In this document: positions 1 to 10,770 of the stretch, in pieces | Position numbering within the stretch: position 1 is the first letter of the stretch | Layout of the letters: every line of letters begins with the position of its first letter | Source: Phycisphaerales bacterium | Lineage (GTDB): Bacteria; Planctomycetota; Phycisphaerae; UBA1845; Fen-1342 | Reading direction: 5' to 3' | DNA length: 64,000 nucleotides | Assembly (NCBI GenBank): GCA_016710275.1 | Contig: JADJXS010000001.1 | Location: 1,364,001-1,428,000, forward strand | Notes under the pieces: model-generated | Seen by the model: only the letters and a program-made list of their open reading frames with translations | Told to the model about the DNA's origin: nothing | The model's database searches: none | Translations under genes and position numbers: made by a program

Positions 1-122
1 GACGCCGATAGCGCGGATTTTGGGGATTTGCGCGTGAGTTGACGCGATTCGTGACGCTGCACCTCCTGAGCCGGCGCCATGTGGCGCCGCGATCGAGGAA
101 CCGAAGTCACGGGAGCAGCGTC

Positions 123-2502
123 ATGATCTCACGCATCGCACATTCCGCAAGCAATTGCAGCAACAACGGTTACGTCAGCTCGGAGTCGCGCGCTGCGCGG
201 GCCGGCGGCGGCCTTGCGGCAGCCTGCCGTGAGGCGCCGCGGCGGGCAGCCGCTCCGATTGCCCTGATTGCGGTGTTGGGGGCGGCGTTTGCGCTGCTTT
301 CGGCGCGGCCGGCGGCGGGGCAGGTGATCACGCTGAACAATCCGGAGGGCGTCGAGGTGTTTCGGGCGCTGGAGCCTCTGGGCGGGTTGCCGGATCGGCT
401 GCGACCCGACCTTCAGTACATCGGCATCCGCTGGATTGACACGAACTGGATGGAGCAGGGATACCAGGTGCAGCTCTACAAGCGGGGTGAATGGGTGGAT
501 GTTGCGAGCGTCGGAGCGAACCAGAGCAGTGCGGTGGTTTACCTGCAGGTCGTGCTCCCGAATCAGACGATCGGGGTGCCACGAGCAGGGGCAATCCTGA
601 CCGACGACGGCCGCGACATCGTGATGCGCGTGAAGGCTACGAGCTTCTGGGGGGGGTCGAGTTGGGTCCGCGGTTCGTTGTCGAAGGGCTGGAAATTCCC
701 GTCGTCCCCCGAGCCTCTGAAGGCTCCGACGGAGCTTGCCGCGGTCATGTCCAACGGGTTCGTGCAGGTGTCGTGGCGCGACAACGACCGCAATGAGCCG
801 AACGGCATTATCTATCTGCTCGAAACGGCTTCGGACTGCGAGGATTGGCGTGAGCTGGCGCGATTTTCGCCCAACAGCACGCGATACAACTACTCTCCGC
901 CGGTCGTGGGTCGCCATCGCTTTCGAGTCCGGGCTATTCCGGAGCGGCGCTCGATGGCTGAGCGCTACTTCATTGCGTCACCGTGGTCGAATGAGGCGAC
1001 AGTGTCCAACGCAGCGAGCGGTGCGCCGATGGCGCCCTCAAACCTGGCTCTCTCGCTGCAGAGCCATTCGGTGGTCGCAATTTCCTTTGCCGACAACGCC
1101 AACAACGAGGCGGAGTACGTCGTGGATATCCGCGTCGGCGACGGGGCGTGGTCGGAATATGGGGCGGTTCCGGCGGCCGGTTCGCAAGTGGCATCGCTGG
1201 GGAGCCGGACGCTGACCGACGACGATCGTGCGGCGAACACGACCTATTGCTATCGGATTCGGGCGCGCAACGCGGCGGGCACTTCGGCGCCGAGCAATTG
1301 CGCGTGCATCACCACGCCGCCGCCCGCACCGCCGGGTTGCGCCGATGGGCGTTGCGGCGACCGCGGAATCGTCCGCGCAGATTCGCGTGACGTGGATCGA
1401 CAACTCCACCGTCGAGTCCGGGTTCCGCGTAGAGCGCTCGGCCAACGCCGGCGCGACGTGGAGCACGATCGCGACGAAAGCGGCAAACACGCAGTTGCAC
1501 CTGGACAGCGGCCTGACCGCGGCGACGGCGTACCGCTATCGCGTGGTGGCTTTCAACGCGATCGGAGAGTCCGCGCCCAGCGGTTCGTCGAATGCGACGA
1601 CCTGGCCGGCGGCGCCGGCGCGGCCGACGAACCTGCGGACGATTGCGCTGGCCTCGACCTCGGCGACGGTGGCGTGGGACTCGGCATCGCCCAATCACGG
1701 CGTGGAGATCTACGCGGACGCGTACACCGGGCCGGGGCAGACGCTGACGTACCAGGGGCGAACCGAGGCAGGGGCGACGAGCCAGTTGTTCAACCCGATA
1801 CAGCCGGGCGTGACCTATGCCGTGATGGTGCGCAGCGTGTACCTGAACGGGCAGACTGTGTCGGCGGCGTCGGAGTTCAGCGATACGTTCATCTTCACGG
1901 CGCCGGCGCCCAGCGGCGGCATCCGGGTGGTGAACAACACCGTGTACGACATCGGGTCGTTCCTGGTAAACGGGTCGGAGGTGCTGTCGGCGGCCATTCC
2001 GGCCGGCTCCTCGCGGGAGTTCGCCTACGCTCCGGGCACCTATCGGTGGCGCGCGGAGACATGGTGGGGGTGGACGGAGATGTACACCTATGGCGACTTG
2101 AATGGCGTGCCTGACCCGGGAATCGCGGGTGAGTGGGTGACGGTCGGCGCAAGCGGATACGCGGTGGTGACGATTACGAACATTCCGGCGACGACGTATA
2201 TGAGCGGCGGCGCTGCGTCGGCGACGTGGACCGGGGACTATTACCTCGACAATGGCGCCCCGGGGTTTGCACGCTTCCAGTTTTTCAGCGGCGGTCGGTA
2301 CCAGCTCTTTGACAACGGGTCACCGCTGTACAACTCGCAAAACCTGCCGACGTACAGCGAAATGACGCCGCGATCGCCGGGGCTGATCCGGATCAGACTC
2401 AACAACACCGGTCAGACTTTCAATGTGGACGAGACGGCGGCGTCGTTCCAGTTGCAGAATGGTCCGCCGAGCTGGCCGATCATCTGGTACACGCGGGATT
2501 AG
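123..2502 (+). CDS. Secreted fibronectin type III repeat protein, split by one frameshift
   Basis: Large secreted protein of unknown role, probably at the cell surface. The start at 123 gives a long basic N-region and then a hydrophobic segment (about residues 45-68) ending in a signal-peptidase-like RPAAGQ. About four FN3-like modules follow: residues 196-298, 300-400, 405-495 and 498-595, with the usual W...Y.V.A pattern. The C-terminal 200 residues are rich in Gly, Tyr and Trp and match no family I recognise. The reading frame breaks at the GGG of 1334-1336. Before it the frame reads PPPAPP; removing one G continues as VAPMGVAATAES, and the third FN3 module then reads cleanly to the stop at 2502. 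This is a single-base indel or a recent mutation. I am confident of the FN3 content but not of the function. Confidence 0.75.
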
Positions 2503-2507
2503 TGCGG

Positions 2508-2523
2508 CCGGCCTTCGGGCCGG
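2508..2523 (+). terminator. UUCG hairpin just after the FN3 gene
   Basis: A perfect 6-bp stem CCGGCC/GGCCGG closed by a TTCG tetraloop begins 6 nt after the stop codon. No U-tract follows, so it may be a terminator or a 3'-end stabilising hairpin. Confidence 0.4.
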
Positions 2524-2553
2524 GCGGAGAAAACGTGGTGTGATACGAGCTGC

Positions 2554-2587
2554 GGCTCCTGTCAGGGCAATGTGCCCGGCAGGGGCC
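2554..2587. other. Long imperfect hairpin in the FN3-16S intergenic region
   Basis: GGCTCCTGTCAGGGCA pairs with TGCCCGGCAGGGGCC around a very short loop, with a few G-U pairs or bulges. Nothing else is recognisable between this hairpin and the 16S terminator at 2695. The rest of 2590-2694 is G-rich on the plus strand and holds no credible gene. Confidence 0.3.
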
Positions 2588-2694
2588 GCTGTTCGCTTTG
2601 GGCGAATGGTGCGGGGGGCATCTGGTGGATGCGAGGCGGGCAAAGGTGTATTGGGTCGTGGGGGGATTGGGATGGATGGGGAGGGGAGCAGGCG

Positions 2695-2741
2695 CTGAAA
2701 AGAAGCCGGCCCGATGCAGTTGGTGGTCTGCACCGGGCCGG
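2695..2741 (-). terminator. Intrinsic terminator of the 16S rRNA transcript
   Basis: Read on the minus strand, a 14-bp stem (2706-2719 with 2728-2741, one wobble, 8-nt loop) is followed by CTTCTTTTC. It lies about 143 nt beyond the 16S 3' end. This implies that the 16S transcript stops here and does not run on into a 23S gene. Confidence 0.7.
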
Positions 2742-2880
2742 GGTATAGGGTAAACAGTGGACGGATTTGCCGGCCGGCGGATTGCTCCGCCGATCGCCGG
2801 TCGCCGAAGCGACCGACCGAGAGGCGCTGATTCGGTCGATCCGAGGCCTTTGAGGGGCGTCGGAACGTCTAACGAATCCG

Positions 2881-4458
<1,578 letters not shown>

Positions 4459-4678
4459 AGTCGAAGACTACGACCACCCCGTGGGGTGATCGATCATCAT
4501 CGTCCTGTCGGAATGCTCATACACTCACGTCTGTTGCGAGAGTGCAGAGTCGACCCGGGTCCGGGCGAAGGTACGCCCTCCTCCCCGGGTCTGTTCTTGA
4601 TGCATCCCGTGCGGCGGATTCGAACAGAACCCGCACGGTCTGCCGCACTCTCGCGGCTTAATCTCGTCCACTGTTCAC

Positions 4679-4691
4679 TTGTCAGAGAGCA
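4679..4691 (-). promoter_or_regulatory. boxA-like antitermination site in the 16S leader
   Basis: The minus strand reads TGCTCTCTGACAA, close to the rRNA leader boxA (TGCTCTTTAACA in E. coli). It lies between the promoter at 4731-4758 and the 16S 5' end, the position expected for a Nus-factor-dependent antitermination signal. The remaining leader (4459-4678) contains a GTGCGGC/GCCGCAC hairpin and no gene. Confidence 0.6.
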
Positions 4692-4730
4692 ATCTTCCGA
4701 CGCAACCCGCTGGGCCACGTCGGGCCGAGC

Positions 4731-4758
4731 ATAGTATCACGCTTCGACATGATTGCAA
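4731..4758 (-). promoter_or_regulatory. Sigma-70-type promoter of the 16S rRNA gene
   Basis: On the minus strand TTGCAA (4753-4758) and TACTAT (4731-4736) are separated by 16 bp, with a T-rich stretch upstream. Transcription would begin about 265 nt before the mature 16S, just ahead of the boxA-like site. The call rests on consensus similarity and position. Confidence 0.6.
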
Positions 4759-4759
4759 G

Positions 4760-5081
4760 CCCCCAACGACCGAAAAACCGACAAAATTCAAATCGCCCCC
4801 GTGGCTGCCGTAAGTCGTGATAGGCAAACATCTTGTGGACGAGCCCCGGCCAGCGACCCAGCCCGGACCCCCGTCCGTGCGCGCCAGGACCGTCCGGGAA
4901 TTCCGCCCGCCGCAGCCTGGTACCGCTCCCGGGACACTTGCCCGCCCGATACCATCTATCGGGACCAGCGCTGCCCGACCCGCGGCGCCTCCTTCGGGGA
5001 CCGGCGGCAATTGCGTCGGCGGCCCCCGCCGAAATCCCGCGATCCGGCGGGTTTGGCACAATTCGGTAGGAGAACCGCATC
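4760..5081. other. Divergent intergenic region between rrs and the beta-propeller lipoprotein gene
   Basis: 322 bp separating the leftward 16S promoter from the rightward gene at 5082. Apart from the Shine-Dalgarno AGGAG at 5069-5073 I see no convincing promoter for the rightward gene and no small gene or RNA here. Confidence 0.4.
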
Positions 5082-7139
5082 ATGCGTCACCTTTCGCGTC
5101 GTTCGGTCGTCTTGCTCGCGGCCGCCATTGGCGGCCTGCTCGGAGTGGGCGGCTGCCCCGCCCCCGTCAACAACAACAGCGGGTCCAACAAGGCCACGGC
5201 GCTCAAGCCGTTTGCGAGCGGCGATGAACTCGTTCGCTACGTTCGCGAGCGGGTCGGCGCGTCGAGTCGCCGGCAGGGCTTGTTCCGCAATTTCGGCCTG
5301 GCGCCGACTTCGGCCGCCGAGGGCGCAGCGGATTCGAACACGGCCGGCGGCGCGGACGACGGCAGCTTCTCGACGACCAACATCCAGGAAGCGGGCGTTG
5401 ATGAGAGCGACGTGTTCAAGAGCGACGGCACGCACTTCTACCTGGCCAAGGAGAACAGCCTGCGGATCGTGCGAGCGACGCCCGTGAGCGGGTTGGCGGA
5501 GGTCGGGCGGTTGGACCTGCCGGAGAACATTGAGTCGCTGTACCTGTTCGACGGGCGCGTGATCGTCCTTGGGCAGTCCTTCGGCCGGCCGGGGGAGCCC
5601 GGCATCGCGATGATTGACATCTGGCCGCCGTATTACGCCGGCGGGAACACGGTCGTGTATGACGTGGATGTGTCGGACCCGGCAGCGCCGAAGATCGCGC
5701 GCAAGTCGGAGATGGACGGCACGTTGATCGCGTCGCGCCTGACGGGCGGGCGGCTGATCCTGGTGATGAATATCGTGCCGCGCGTTCCGTCGAACCTGGG
5801 TGCGTTGACGCCGCTTTCGGCGGCGGACGTGCTGCCGCGCGTGCGGGCGGCGGGGCGCGAGGCGGCTGCGATGAACGCTTCGTCGATCTATTACCCCGAT
5901 GCGCCGAACGGCTGGTACATGACGTCGATCACGACGCTGGACGCAGCGAACGTCGAGAGCGTGCTGGGGGCGACGGCGGTGATGGCCAATGCCGGCACGG
6001 TGTATGTGTCGCCGAACGCGCTGTACCTGAGCGACACGGACTATGACGAAGCAGACAACTTTCGCGAGACGACGAGCGTTCACAAGTTCACGTTTGATGA
6101 GGGCGGCGTCGCCAAGTACGTCGCCAGCGGGAGCGTGTCGGGGCGCCTGCTGAACCAGTTCTCGCTGGGGGAGCATGAGGGCGTGTTGCGCCTTGCGACG
6201 CATGTTCAGCCGGCGTTGCCGGTCGGGCCGTTCATCGGATTCGGCGGAGGTGACGTGGCGGTGTCTAACGGGGGCGCGGCCGAGACGGCGCCGCGGCCGG
6301 CCACTGCGCAGGCCCGCAACGAGTCGAGTGTCGCATCGAACGCGGTGTGGACGCTCGGCGAGGCGGACGGACAGCTCAAGCAGCTTGGATCAATCACGGG
6401 GATTGCGCCGGATGAGCGGATCTACTCGGCGCGGTTCCTGGGCGACACCGGGTTCCTGGTCACGTTCCGGCAGATCGATCCGCTGTTTACCATCGATCTT
6501 TCGGATCCGGCGAATCCGCAGCTCATCGGCGAGTTGAAGGTGCCGGGCTTCAGCGACTATCTGCATCCGGTCGGAGAGAAGCTGCTGATCGGCGTGGGGC
6601 GCTCGGTGACGCTGACGCCGTGGGGCGGCGCAGTGCCGACGTCGGTGCAACTGTCGCTCTTCGACGTGAGCGACCTGAAGAACCCGGTCGCGATTCAGCA
6701 GCTTGAACTGGGCGGCTACGGCAGCGGCAGCGAGGTGAATTTCAACCACAAGGCGTTCACGTTCCTGCCGTCGACGGGCGTACTGGCGCTGCCGGTGACG
6801 CTGACCAACGACGATTACAAGGCGTCGTTCGCCTTCGACGCGCGCTATGTGGAGCCGGAGTATCGCACCGGCGTGATCGCCTTCCGCGTGACGGAAAAGG
6901 GGTTTGAGCGGCTGGGCTTCCTGGATGACTCCGGGCGGCGCGGCGCGGACAACTGGTGGTGGCCGCAGTGGCGGCGGGCGGCGATCATCGGCGAATCGCT
7001 CTACGTGGCCAGCCCGCTGCGCGTGAGCGGAGCACCGCTGGCGGACCTGACCGCGGCGACGCGGGTGGACCTGACGCCGAATCCGCAGGATGAGGTGGCG
7101 CGCGACGTGGGGATCATCCCGCTGGATGTGCGACGGTAA
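5082..7139 (+). CDS. Beta-propeller domain lipoprotein (Beta_propel/COG4880 type)
   Basis: Secreted lipoprotein of 685 residues. The N-terminus has a basic start, a hydrophobic stretch and the lipobox LGVGGC, followed by an Asn/Ser-rich linker. At about residues 100-120 it carries TTNIQEAGVDESDVFKSDG, the hallmark of the archaeal and bacterial secreted C-terminal beta-propeller family (PF09826, distant to WD40). Repeated blades with SDPANP and SDLKNP turns continue to the C-terminus. The biochemical role of the family is unknown; an extracytoplasmic binding or scaffold function is inferred. The start at 5082 is chosen because AGGAG lies 8 nt upstream and the lipobox follows directly. It stands alone, divergent from the 16S gene. 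Confidence 0.85.
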   Translation: MRHLSRRSVVLLAAAIGGLLGVGGCPAPVNNNSGSNKATALKPFASGDELVRYVRERVGASSRRQGLFRNFGLAPTSAAEGAADSNTAGGADDGSFSTTNIQEAGVDESDVFKSDGTHFYLAKENSLRIVRATPVSGLAEVGRLDLPENIESLYLFDGRVIVLGQSFGRPGEPGIAMIDIWPPYYAGGNTVVYDVDVSDPAAPKIARKSEMDGTLIASRLTGGRLILVMNIVPRVPSNLGALTPLSAADVLPRVRAAGREAAAMNASSIYYPDAPNGWYMTSITTLDAANVESVLGATAVMANAGTVYVSPNALYLSDTDYDEADNFRETTSVHKFTFDEGGVAKYVASGSVSGRLLNQFSLGEHEGVLRLATHVQPALPVGPFIGFGGGDVAVSNGGAAETAPRPATAQARNESSVASNAVWTLGEADGQLKQLGSITGIAPDERIYSARFLGDTGFLVTFRQIDPLFTIDLSDPANPQLIGELKVPGFSDYLHPVGEKLLIGVGRSVTLTPWGGAVPTSVQLSLFDVSDLKNPVAIQQLELGGYGSGSEVNFNHKAFTFLPSTGVLALPVTLTNDDYKASFAFDARYVEPEYRTGVIAFRVTEKGFERLGFLDDSGRRGADNWWWPQWRRAAIIGESLYVASPLRVSGAPLADLTAATRVDLTPNPQDEVARDVGIIPLDVRR

Positions 7140-7269
7140 GTGCCCGGTCGCTTGGCGCTGCATTCAGTGCCGGGCGCGGCGCTCGCTTCGGTGCCGGCTC
7201 AGACGGGTTGGAATATTGTGTAACTTCGAGTCGCCGTATCGGGAATGGTCCCGGTGCGGCGATTCGCTT

Positions 7270-8187
7270 TCAGGGAGCGGGGGTGGCGGGCGCGGCGCCG
7301 TTTTCGCGGGTGGAGCAGGCGGCTTCGACAAAGTCGCGGAGGGAGCGCGCCAGCACGGGCGCCGTGAGGCGGACGTTTTCGTGGCCGGCGTCGCGGACTT
7401 CGATCATGCGGCGCTGCGCGGAGCCGGCGGCCTCGTACATGCGGCGGCCCAGCTCGATGCGCGTGACGACGTCGTCGGCGCCGTGGACGATCAGCAACGG
7501 TTCGCGCACGTCGCGGATGTTGTCAATTGGCTGCCGCGGGCGGCGCAGCGGCTCATCGGGGCGGACGCGATTGAACGCCCGGAACCACCACGGCCCGGCG
7601 GTCGCGCAGAATTCGTCGGCGCAGGTGAAGGGCGCCAGCAGAATGACCCCGGCGGCGTCGCGCTGCGCGGCGACGTGGCAGGCCAACGCCGAGCCGAGCG
7701 AATAGCCGAAGACGAAGATCGGGTCGTCCGGGTGGGAGGCGCGGCGGGCCAGGTCGTCGTAGACGAGCAGCGCGTCCTCGGCGAGCCGTTCGAGCGAGGG
7801 GCGGCCCTCCGAAAAGCCGTAGCCGCGGTAGTCGATCGCCAGGATGTTGGCGTCGAGCAGCAGGCAGAGCGTTCCGAGAAAGCGCTCGGAGCGCTCCATG
7901 ACACCCAGACTTCCGTGCAGGAACATCAGGTAGCGGCGGTGACGGGGGTGGGAGAAATACCAGCCGCGCAGGCGGACGCCGTCGGGGGTGATTATTTCGG
8001 CCGGCTCGGCCAGCGCGCGGCGCGGGGCCTGCGAGGCGGGATCATCGGCCTCAAAGATCAACAGGCGGTCGGCGGAGAACTCAGTGCGCGGCGGGGGCGG
8101 GCGCAGCAGCCGATCCTCGGTGAGCAGGCGCGAGCAGCCGGCGGCTCCCAGCAGTCCGAGCAATCCCACGATCAGCAGCCGGCGCAT
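7270..8187 (-). CDS. Alpha/beta hydrolase lipoprotein
   Basis: 305-residue predicted lipoprotein (MRRLL..., lipobox LGAAGC with Cys18) with an alpha/beta-hydrolase fold of the serine aminopeptidase/BAAT type. The oxyanion HGSLG is at 91-95, the nucleophile elbow GYSLGS has Ser163, the acid is Asp238 or Asp239 in HGADDVV, and the catalytic His269 is in DAGHEN. The substrate is unknown. The ATG at 8187 is preferred over in-frame codons upstream because it starts the signal peptide and has GGAAAG upstream. It follows the small lipoprotein gene on the same strand by about 80 bp. Confidence 0.8.
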   Translation of the reverse strand: MRRLLIVGLLGLLGAAGCSRLLTEDRLLRPPPPRTEFSADRLLIFEADDPASQAPRRALAEPAEIITPDGVRLRGWYFSHPRHRRYLMFLHGSLGVMERSERFLGTLCLLLDANILAIDYRGYGFSEGRPSLERLAEDALLVYDDLARRASHPDDPIFVFGYSLGSALACHVAAQRDAAGVILLAPFTCADEFCATAGPWWFRAFNRVRPDEPLRRPRQPIDNIRDVREPLLIVHGADDVVTRIELGRRMYEAAGSAQRRMIEVRDAGHENVRLTAPVLARSLRDFVEAACSTRENGAAPATPAP

Positions 8188-8266
8188 GGCGGTTTTTTCT
8201 TTCCGGGGGGTAGAGGTCCGATGCCGAGCGCGCGGCGACGGCGCCGGCCGCCGGCATCCCGGGTTC

Positions 8267-8836
8267 TCACGGGCGGGCGAGGCCGAGTTCGTCGGCGACG
8301 GCCGTGGCAAGTCGGTCAGCGGCTTCGTACATCAGCGTCGGCGGGCGCTCGCGATAGCCCGGTGTCGCGTGGCTGAGTGACAATCGCAGCGCAGCGGCGC
8401 CGTCCGCCCGTACGGCGACGGCGTGGAGAGAATCAAAGTGATTGCGCTTGTCCAGCACATAGACGGCGATGAGGGCGAATTCGCCGCCGGAGGGGTCGGA
8501 GCGAACCCGCGCCCGCAGCGCCTCCTCAGTCCGCGAGAGAATCTCGCCGGGCGCGTGGCGGCGGTCGAGTGCCGCGTCCACGCGATGCGGTGAGAGCCGC
8601 AGCGCCCCCATTCCCAGCCGGCGCAGACTTTCTCCGAAGCGCGCCGCCTCGTGCGGGTCGTGGACGACGCCGTCGGCGATGATCAGCAGCGGGTGGATGC
8701 GGATGTCTGCGTTGGCGGCGGCGACGCGCAACTCGGGGGCGACGAAGGTCCGGGATGGAGCGGTGCAGCCGGCGAGGGTCAACGCCAGCAACGCAAGGCA
8801 GGCGGGTGCGCGGAATCCGGCGGACGGGCGGGACAT
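8267..8836 (-). CDS. Small lipoprotein of unknown function
   Basis: 189-residue protein with a lipoprotein signal (LALLALTLAGC, Cys24) and a soluble domain that I cannot assign. It contains NADIRIHPLLIIADGVVHDP, an Arg-rich middle and a C-terminal helix EAADRLATAVADELG. AGGAG lies 6 nt before the start. It lies between motB and the hydrolase lipoprotein on the same strand, so an envelope role is likely but unproven. Confidence 0.65.
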   Translation of the reverse strand: MSRPSAGFRAPACLALLALTLAGCTAPSRTFVAPELRVAAANADIRIHPLLIIADGVVHDPHEAARFGESLRRLGMGALRLSPHRVDAALDRRHAPGEILSRTEEALRARVRSDPSGGEFALIAVYVLDKRNHFDSLHAVAVRADGAAALRLSLSHATPGYRERPPTLMYEAADRLATAVADELGLARP

Positions 8837-8926
8837 GGCGGCTCCTGTGGCCGGCGCAGCGGCTCGATCGAGTGCAGCGGGAGGTTCTAGCAGCGCGCAG
8901 CACGGCTGTCCACGCGGGCCGCGGCG

Positions 8927-9673
8927 CTACTTGGGTGCGTCGGCCGGGGCGGCGGCGTTGGCGTATTCCTCGACGTGCACTTCGAGGACGCGAATGTCCA
9001 CGCGGTGGTTCTGAGCGCGGGCCTCGTCCGAATAGGCCTTGCGGACGATCGGCTCGAAGGGGCCGACCGCGACGACGCGGATCCGGTCGGCTTCGACGCC
9101 GAGGTCGACGAGGCGGTCGCGGGTGGCCTTGGCGCGGGCGAAGGAAAGCTCGACGACATCGCGATAGGGGCTTCCCGGCGGCAACGGCTCCTGGGCGGCG
9201 TGGCCGCGGACCTCGATCTTGTTGCGGTGGCCGCGGACCTTTTCGACGAGCGATGCAAGCAGCGGATCGGCGGCGGCGCTTACCTTTGTCTCGAAGCGGT
9301 CAAAGGCGATGGTGCCGCCGACGGTGACTTCGAGGCCGTCGTTGATCCGCCGGACGCGCATCTCCGCACCGGGGATGGCGTCGTCAGGGGCGTCGGAGTT
9401 GGTGCGCTCGTGCGGGGCGTTGCGCAGGATTTCCTCAAGCTGCTTGAGCAGCGAGTTGAAGTCGAGCGTCTGGTCGGGCGCCGCGCCGACCTGGGAGGTT
9501 GCGCCCAGCGCCTGGCGGATGGACTCGATGGCGGTCTGCATGCGTTTGTCCTGCTTGTCGAAATTGGCCATGGCGGCCAGCAGGATGAAGAAGCAGAGCA
9601 GCAGCGACATGAGGTCGCCGTAGGTGAGCACCCAGTCGGGCGCACCCGCGGGTGGAGGGGGCTTCTTCAGCAT
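8927..9673 (-). CDS. motB: MotB-type flagellar motor/stator protein
   Basis: 248 residues. The N-terminal PDWVLTYGDLMSLLLCFF (12-29) is the MotB plug and transmembrane region, with Asp20 as the ion-conducting carboxylate. The C-terminal half is an OmpA/Pal-like peptidoglycan-binding domain (IEVRGHAAQEPLP..., with SFARAKATRDRL and NHRVDIRV). With MotA it forms the stator that couples ion flow to flagellar rotation. It follows motA by 33 nt with GGAG before the start, so the two are co-transcribed. ExbD/TolR is less likely because of the TYGDLM motif and the large OmpA domain. Confidence 0.92.
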   Translation of the reverse strand: MLKKPPPPAGAPDWVLTYGDLMSLLLCFFILLAAMANFDKQDKRMQTAIESIRQALGATSQVGAAPDQTLDFNSLLKQLEEILRNAPHERTNSDAPDDAIPGAEMRVRRINDGLEVTVGGTIAFDRFETKVSAAADPLLASLVEKVRGHRNKIEVRGHAAQEPLPPGSPYRDVVELSFARAKATRDRLVDLGVEADRIRVVAVGPFEPIVRKAYSDEARAQNHRVDIRVLEVHVEEYANAAAPADAPK

Positions 9674-9706
9674 GGGCTAAGCTCCACGATGGGCCGAACG
9701 GGCCGG

Positions 9707-10489
9707 CTACTTCTCCCCTTCGGCGAGCAGCTTCTTGCGCGCGGAGGGCGCCAGGAAGACGGCCAGCTTGGCCTGCAGAGAGCGGGGGTTGTCGCCGGCC
9801 TGAATCGCCATGACCGCGGCCTGCGACAGCGTCATGGCCATCATCTCGTGCGTATGCGTGTTGTTGAGCTTGTCGGCCAGTGGCAGGCAGACCATGTTGG
9901 CCATGATCGCGCCGTAGAGCGTGGTAAGCAGGGCGACGGCCATGCCGGGTCCGATGGCCTTGGGATCGTTCATGTTCTGGAGCATGACCACCAGGCCGAC
10001 GAGCGTGCCGATCATGCCGTAAGCGGGGGCGTACTTGCCCATCAGGTCGAGCACCTGCTTGCCTTCGGCGTGGCGGGCGTCCACGCAGGCGATCTCGAAC
10101 TCCATCGCCTGCTTGACGCTCTCGGGGTCGGTGCCGTCGATGACCATCTGGAGCGCGTTGGCTACGAACTTGTCAGGGATCTGCGACACCTGGCCCTGAA
10201 GCGCCAGCATGCCCTCGCGGCGCGCGACCTCGGCCAGCTTGACGAACTGGCGGATCATCTGCTCGGGAGCAGCGGCCTTGGCGAAGAAGGCGTTCTTGAT
10301 GATGCCTGCAAAGCCGAGGAAGCGGTTCAGTCGGACGCTCAGCAGCGTGGTCAGCACACCGCCGCCGAGCACGATGGTGATCGACGGGGTGTCCCAGAAC
10401 CCGCCGATATTGCCGTTGCTGCCGGTGAAGAGCGCCCAGGAAAAGAGCGCCACCGCACCGACAAAGCCGATCAGCGAAGCCAGATCCAT
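9707..10489 (-). CDS. motA: MotA-type flagellar motor/stator protein
   Basis: 260 residues with four predicted membrane segments: two near the N-terminus (LIGFVGAVALFSWALF and ITIVLGGGVLTTLLS) and two near 150-210 (GKYAPAYGMIGTLVGLV and GPGMAVALLTTLYGAIMANM). The last pair carries the proline- and glycine-rich MotA signature that faces MotB Asp20. The cytoplasmic loop between them is charged, as needed for contact with FliG. GGAG precedes the ATG. It is first of a motA-motB pair. No other flagellar genes are in the window. Confidence 0.92.
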   Translation of the reverse strand: MDLASLIGFVGAVALFSWALFTGSNGNIGGFWDTPSITIVLGGGVLTTLLSVRLNRFLGFAGIIKNAFFAKAAAPEQMIRQFVKLAEVARREGMLALQGQVSQIPDKFVANALQMVIDGTDPESVKQAMEFEIACVDARHAEGKQVLDLMGKYAPAYGMIGTLVGLVVMLQNMNDPKAIGPGMAVALLTTLYGAIMANMVCLPLADKLNNTHTHEMMAMTLSQAAVMAIQAGDNPRSLQAKLAVFLAPSARKKLLAEGEK

Positions 10490-10770
10490 GGCTGGAAGCT
10501 CCCCCTCTCTCCACGAACGCCGTCGGCCTGGCGGTTACAGCGCCCGGGTCGGGCGCGACTGCCGACGGGCGGCGATTCGTCAGGGGGAGTATCGTCAGAA
10601 GCCGGGGGGGTTCGCGGACGGTTTCGTGGGTGCGGGTCGGGAGCGGACGGCGCAATGGTTGATCGGACCGCGGCGGGGGGTTGCGTCCGCGATTCGTTGC
10701 CGCGGGCGGCGGGTCCGGAATTCGCTGGTTGAGGTTGAGGCGCGAGGAGCGGCCGGGCCGGCCGCAGGGA

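Noticed and set aside
39..122. Upstream start for the FN3 protein at 39
   Set aside because: It would place 28 more charged residues before the signal peptide; ATG 123 is more plausible.
4590..4650. tRNA-like segment with GATTCGAAC in the 16S leader
   Set aside because: Only a GTGCGGC/GCCGCAC hairpin of about 40 nt forms; there is no anticodon or D arm.
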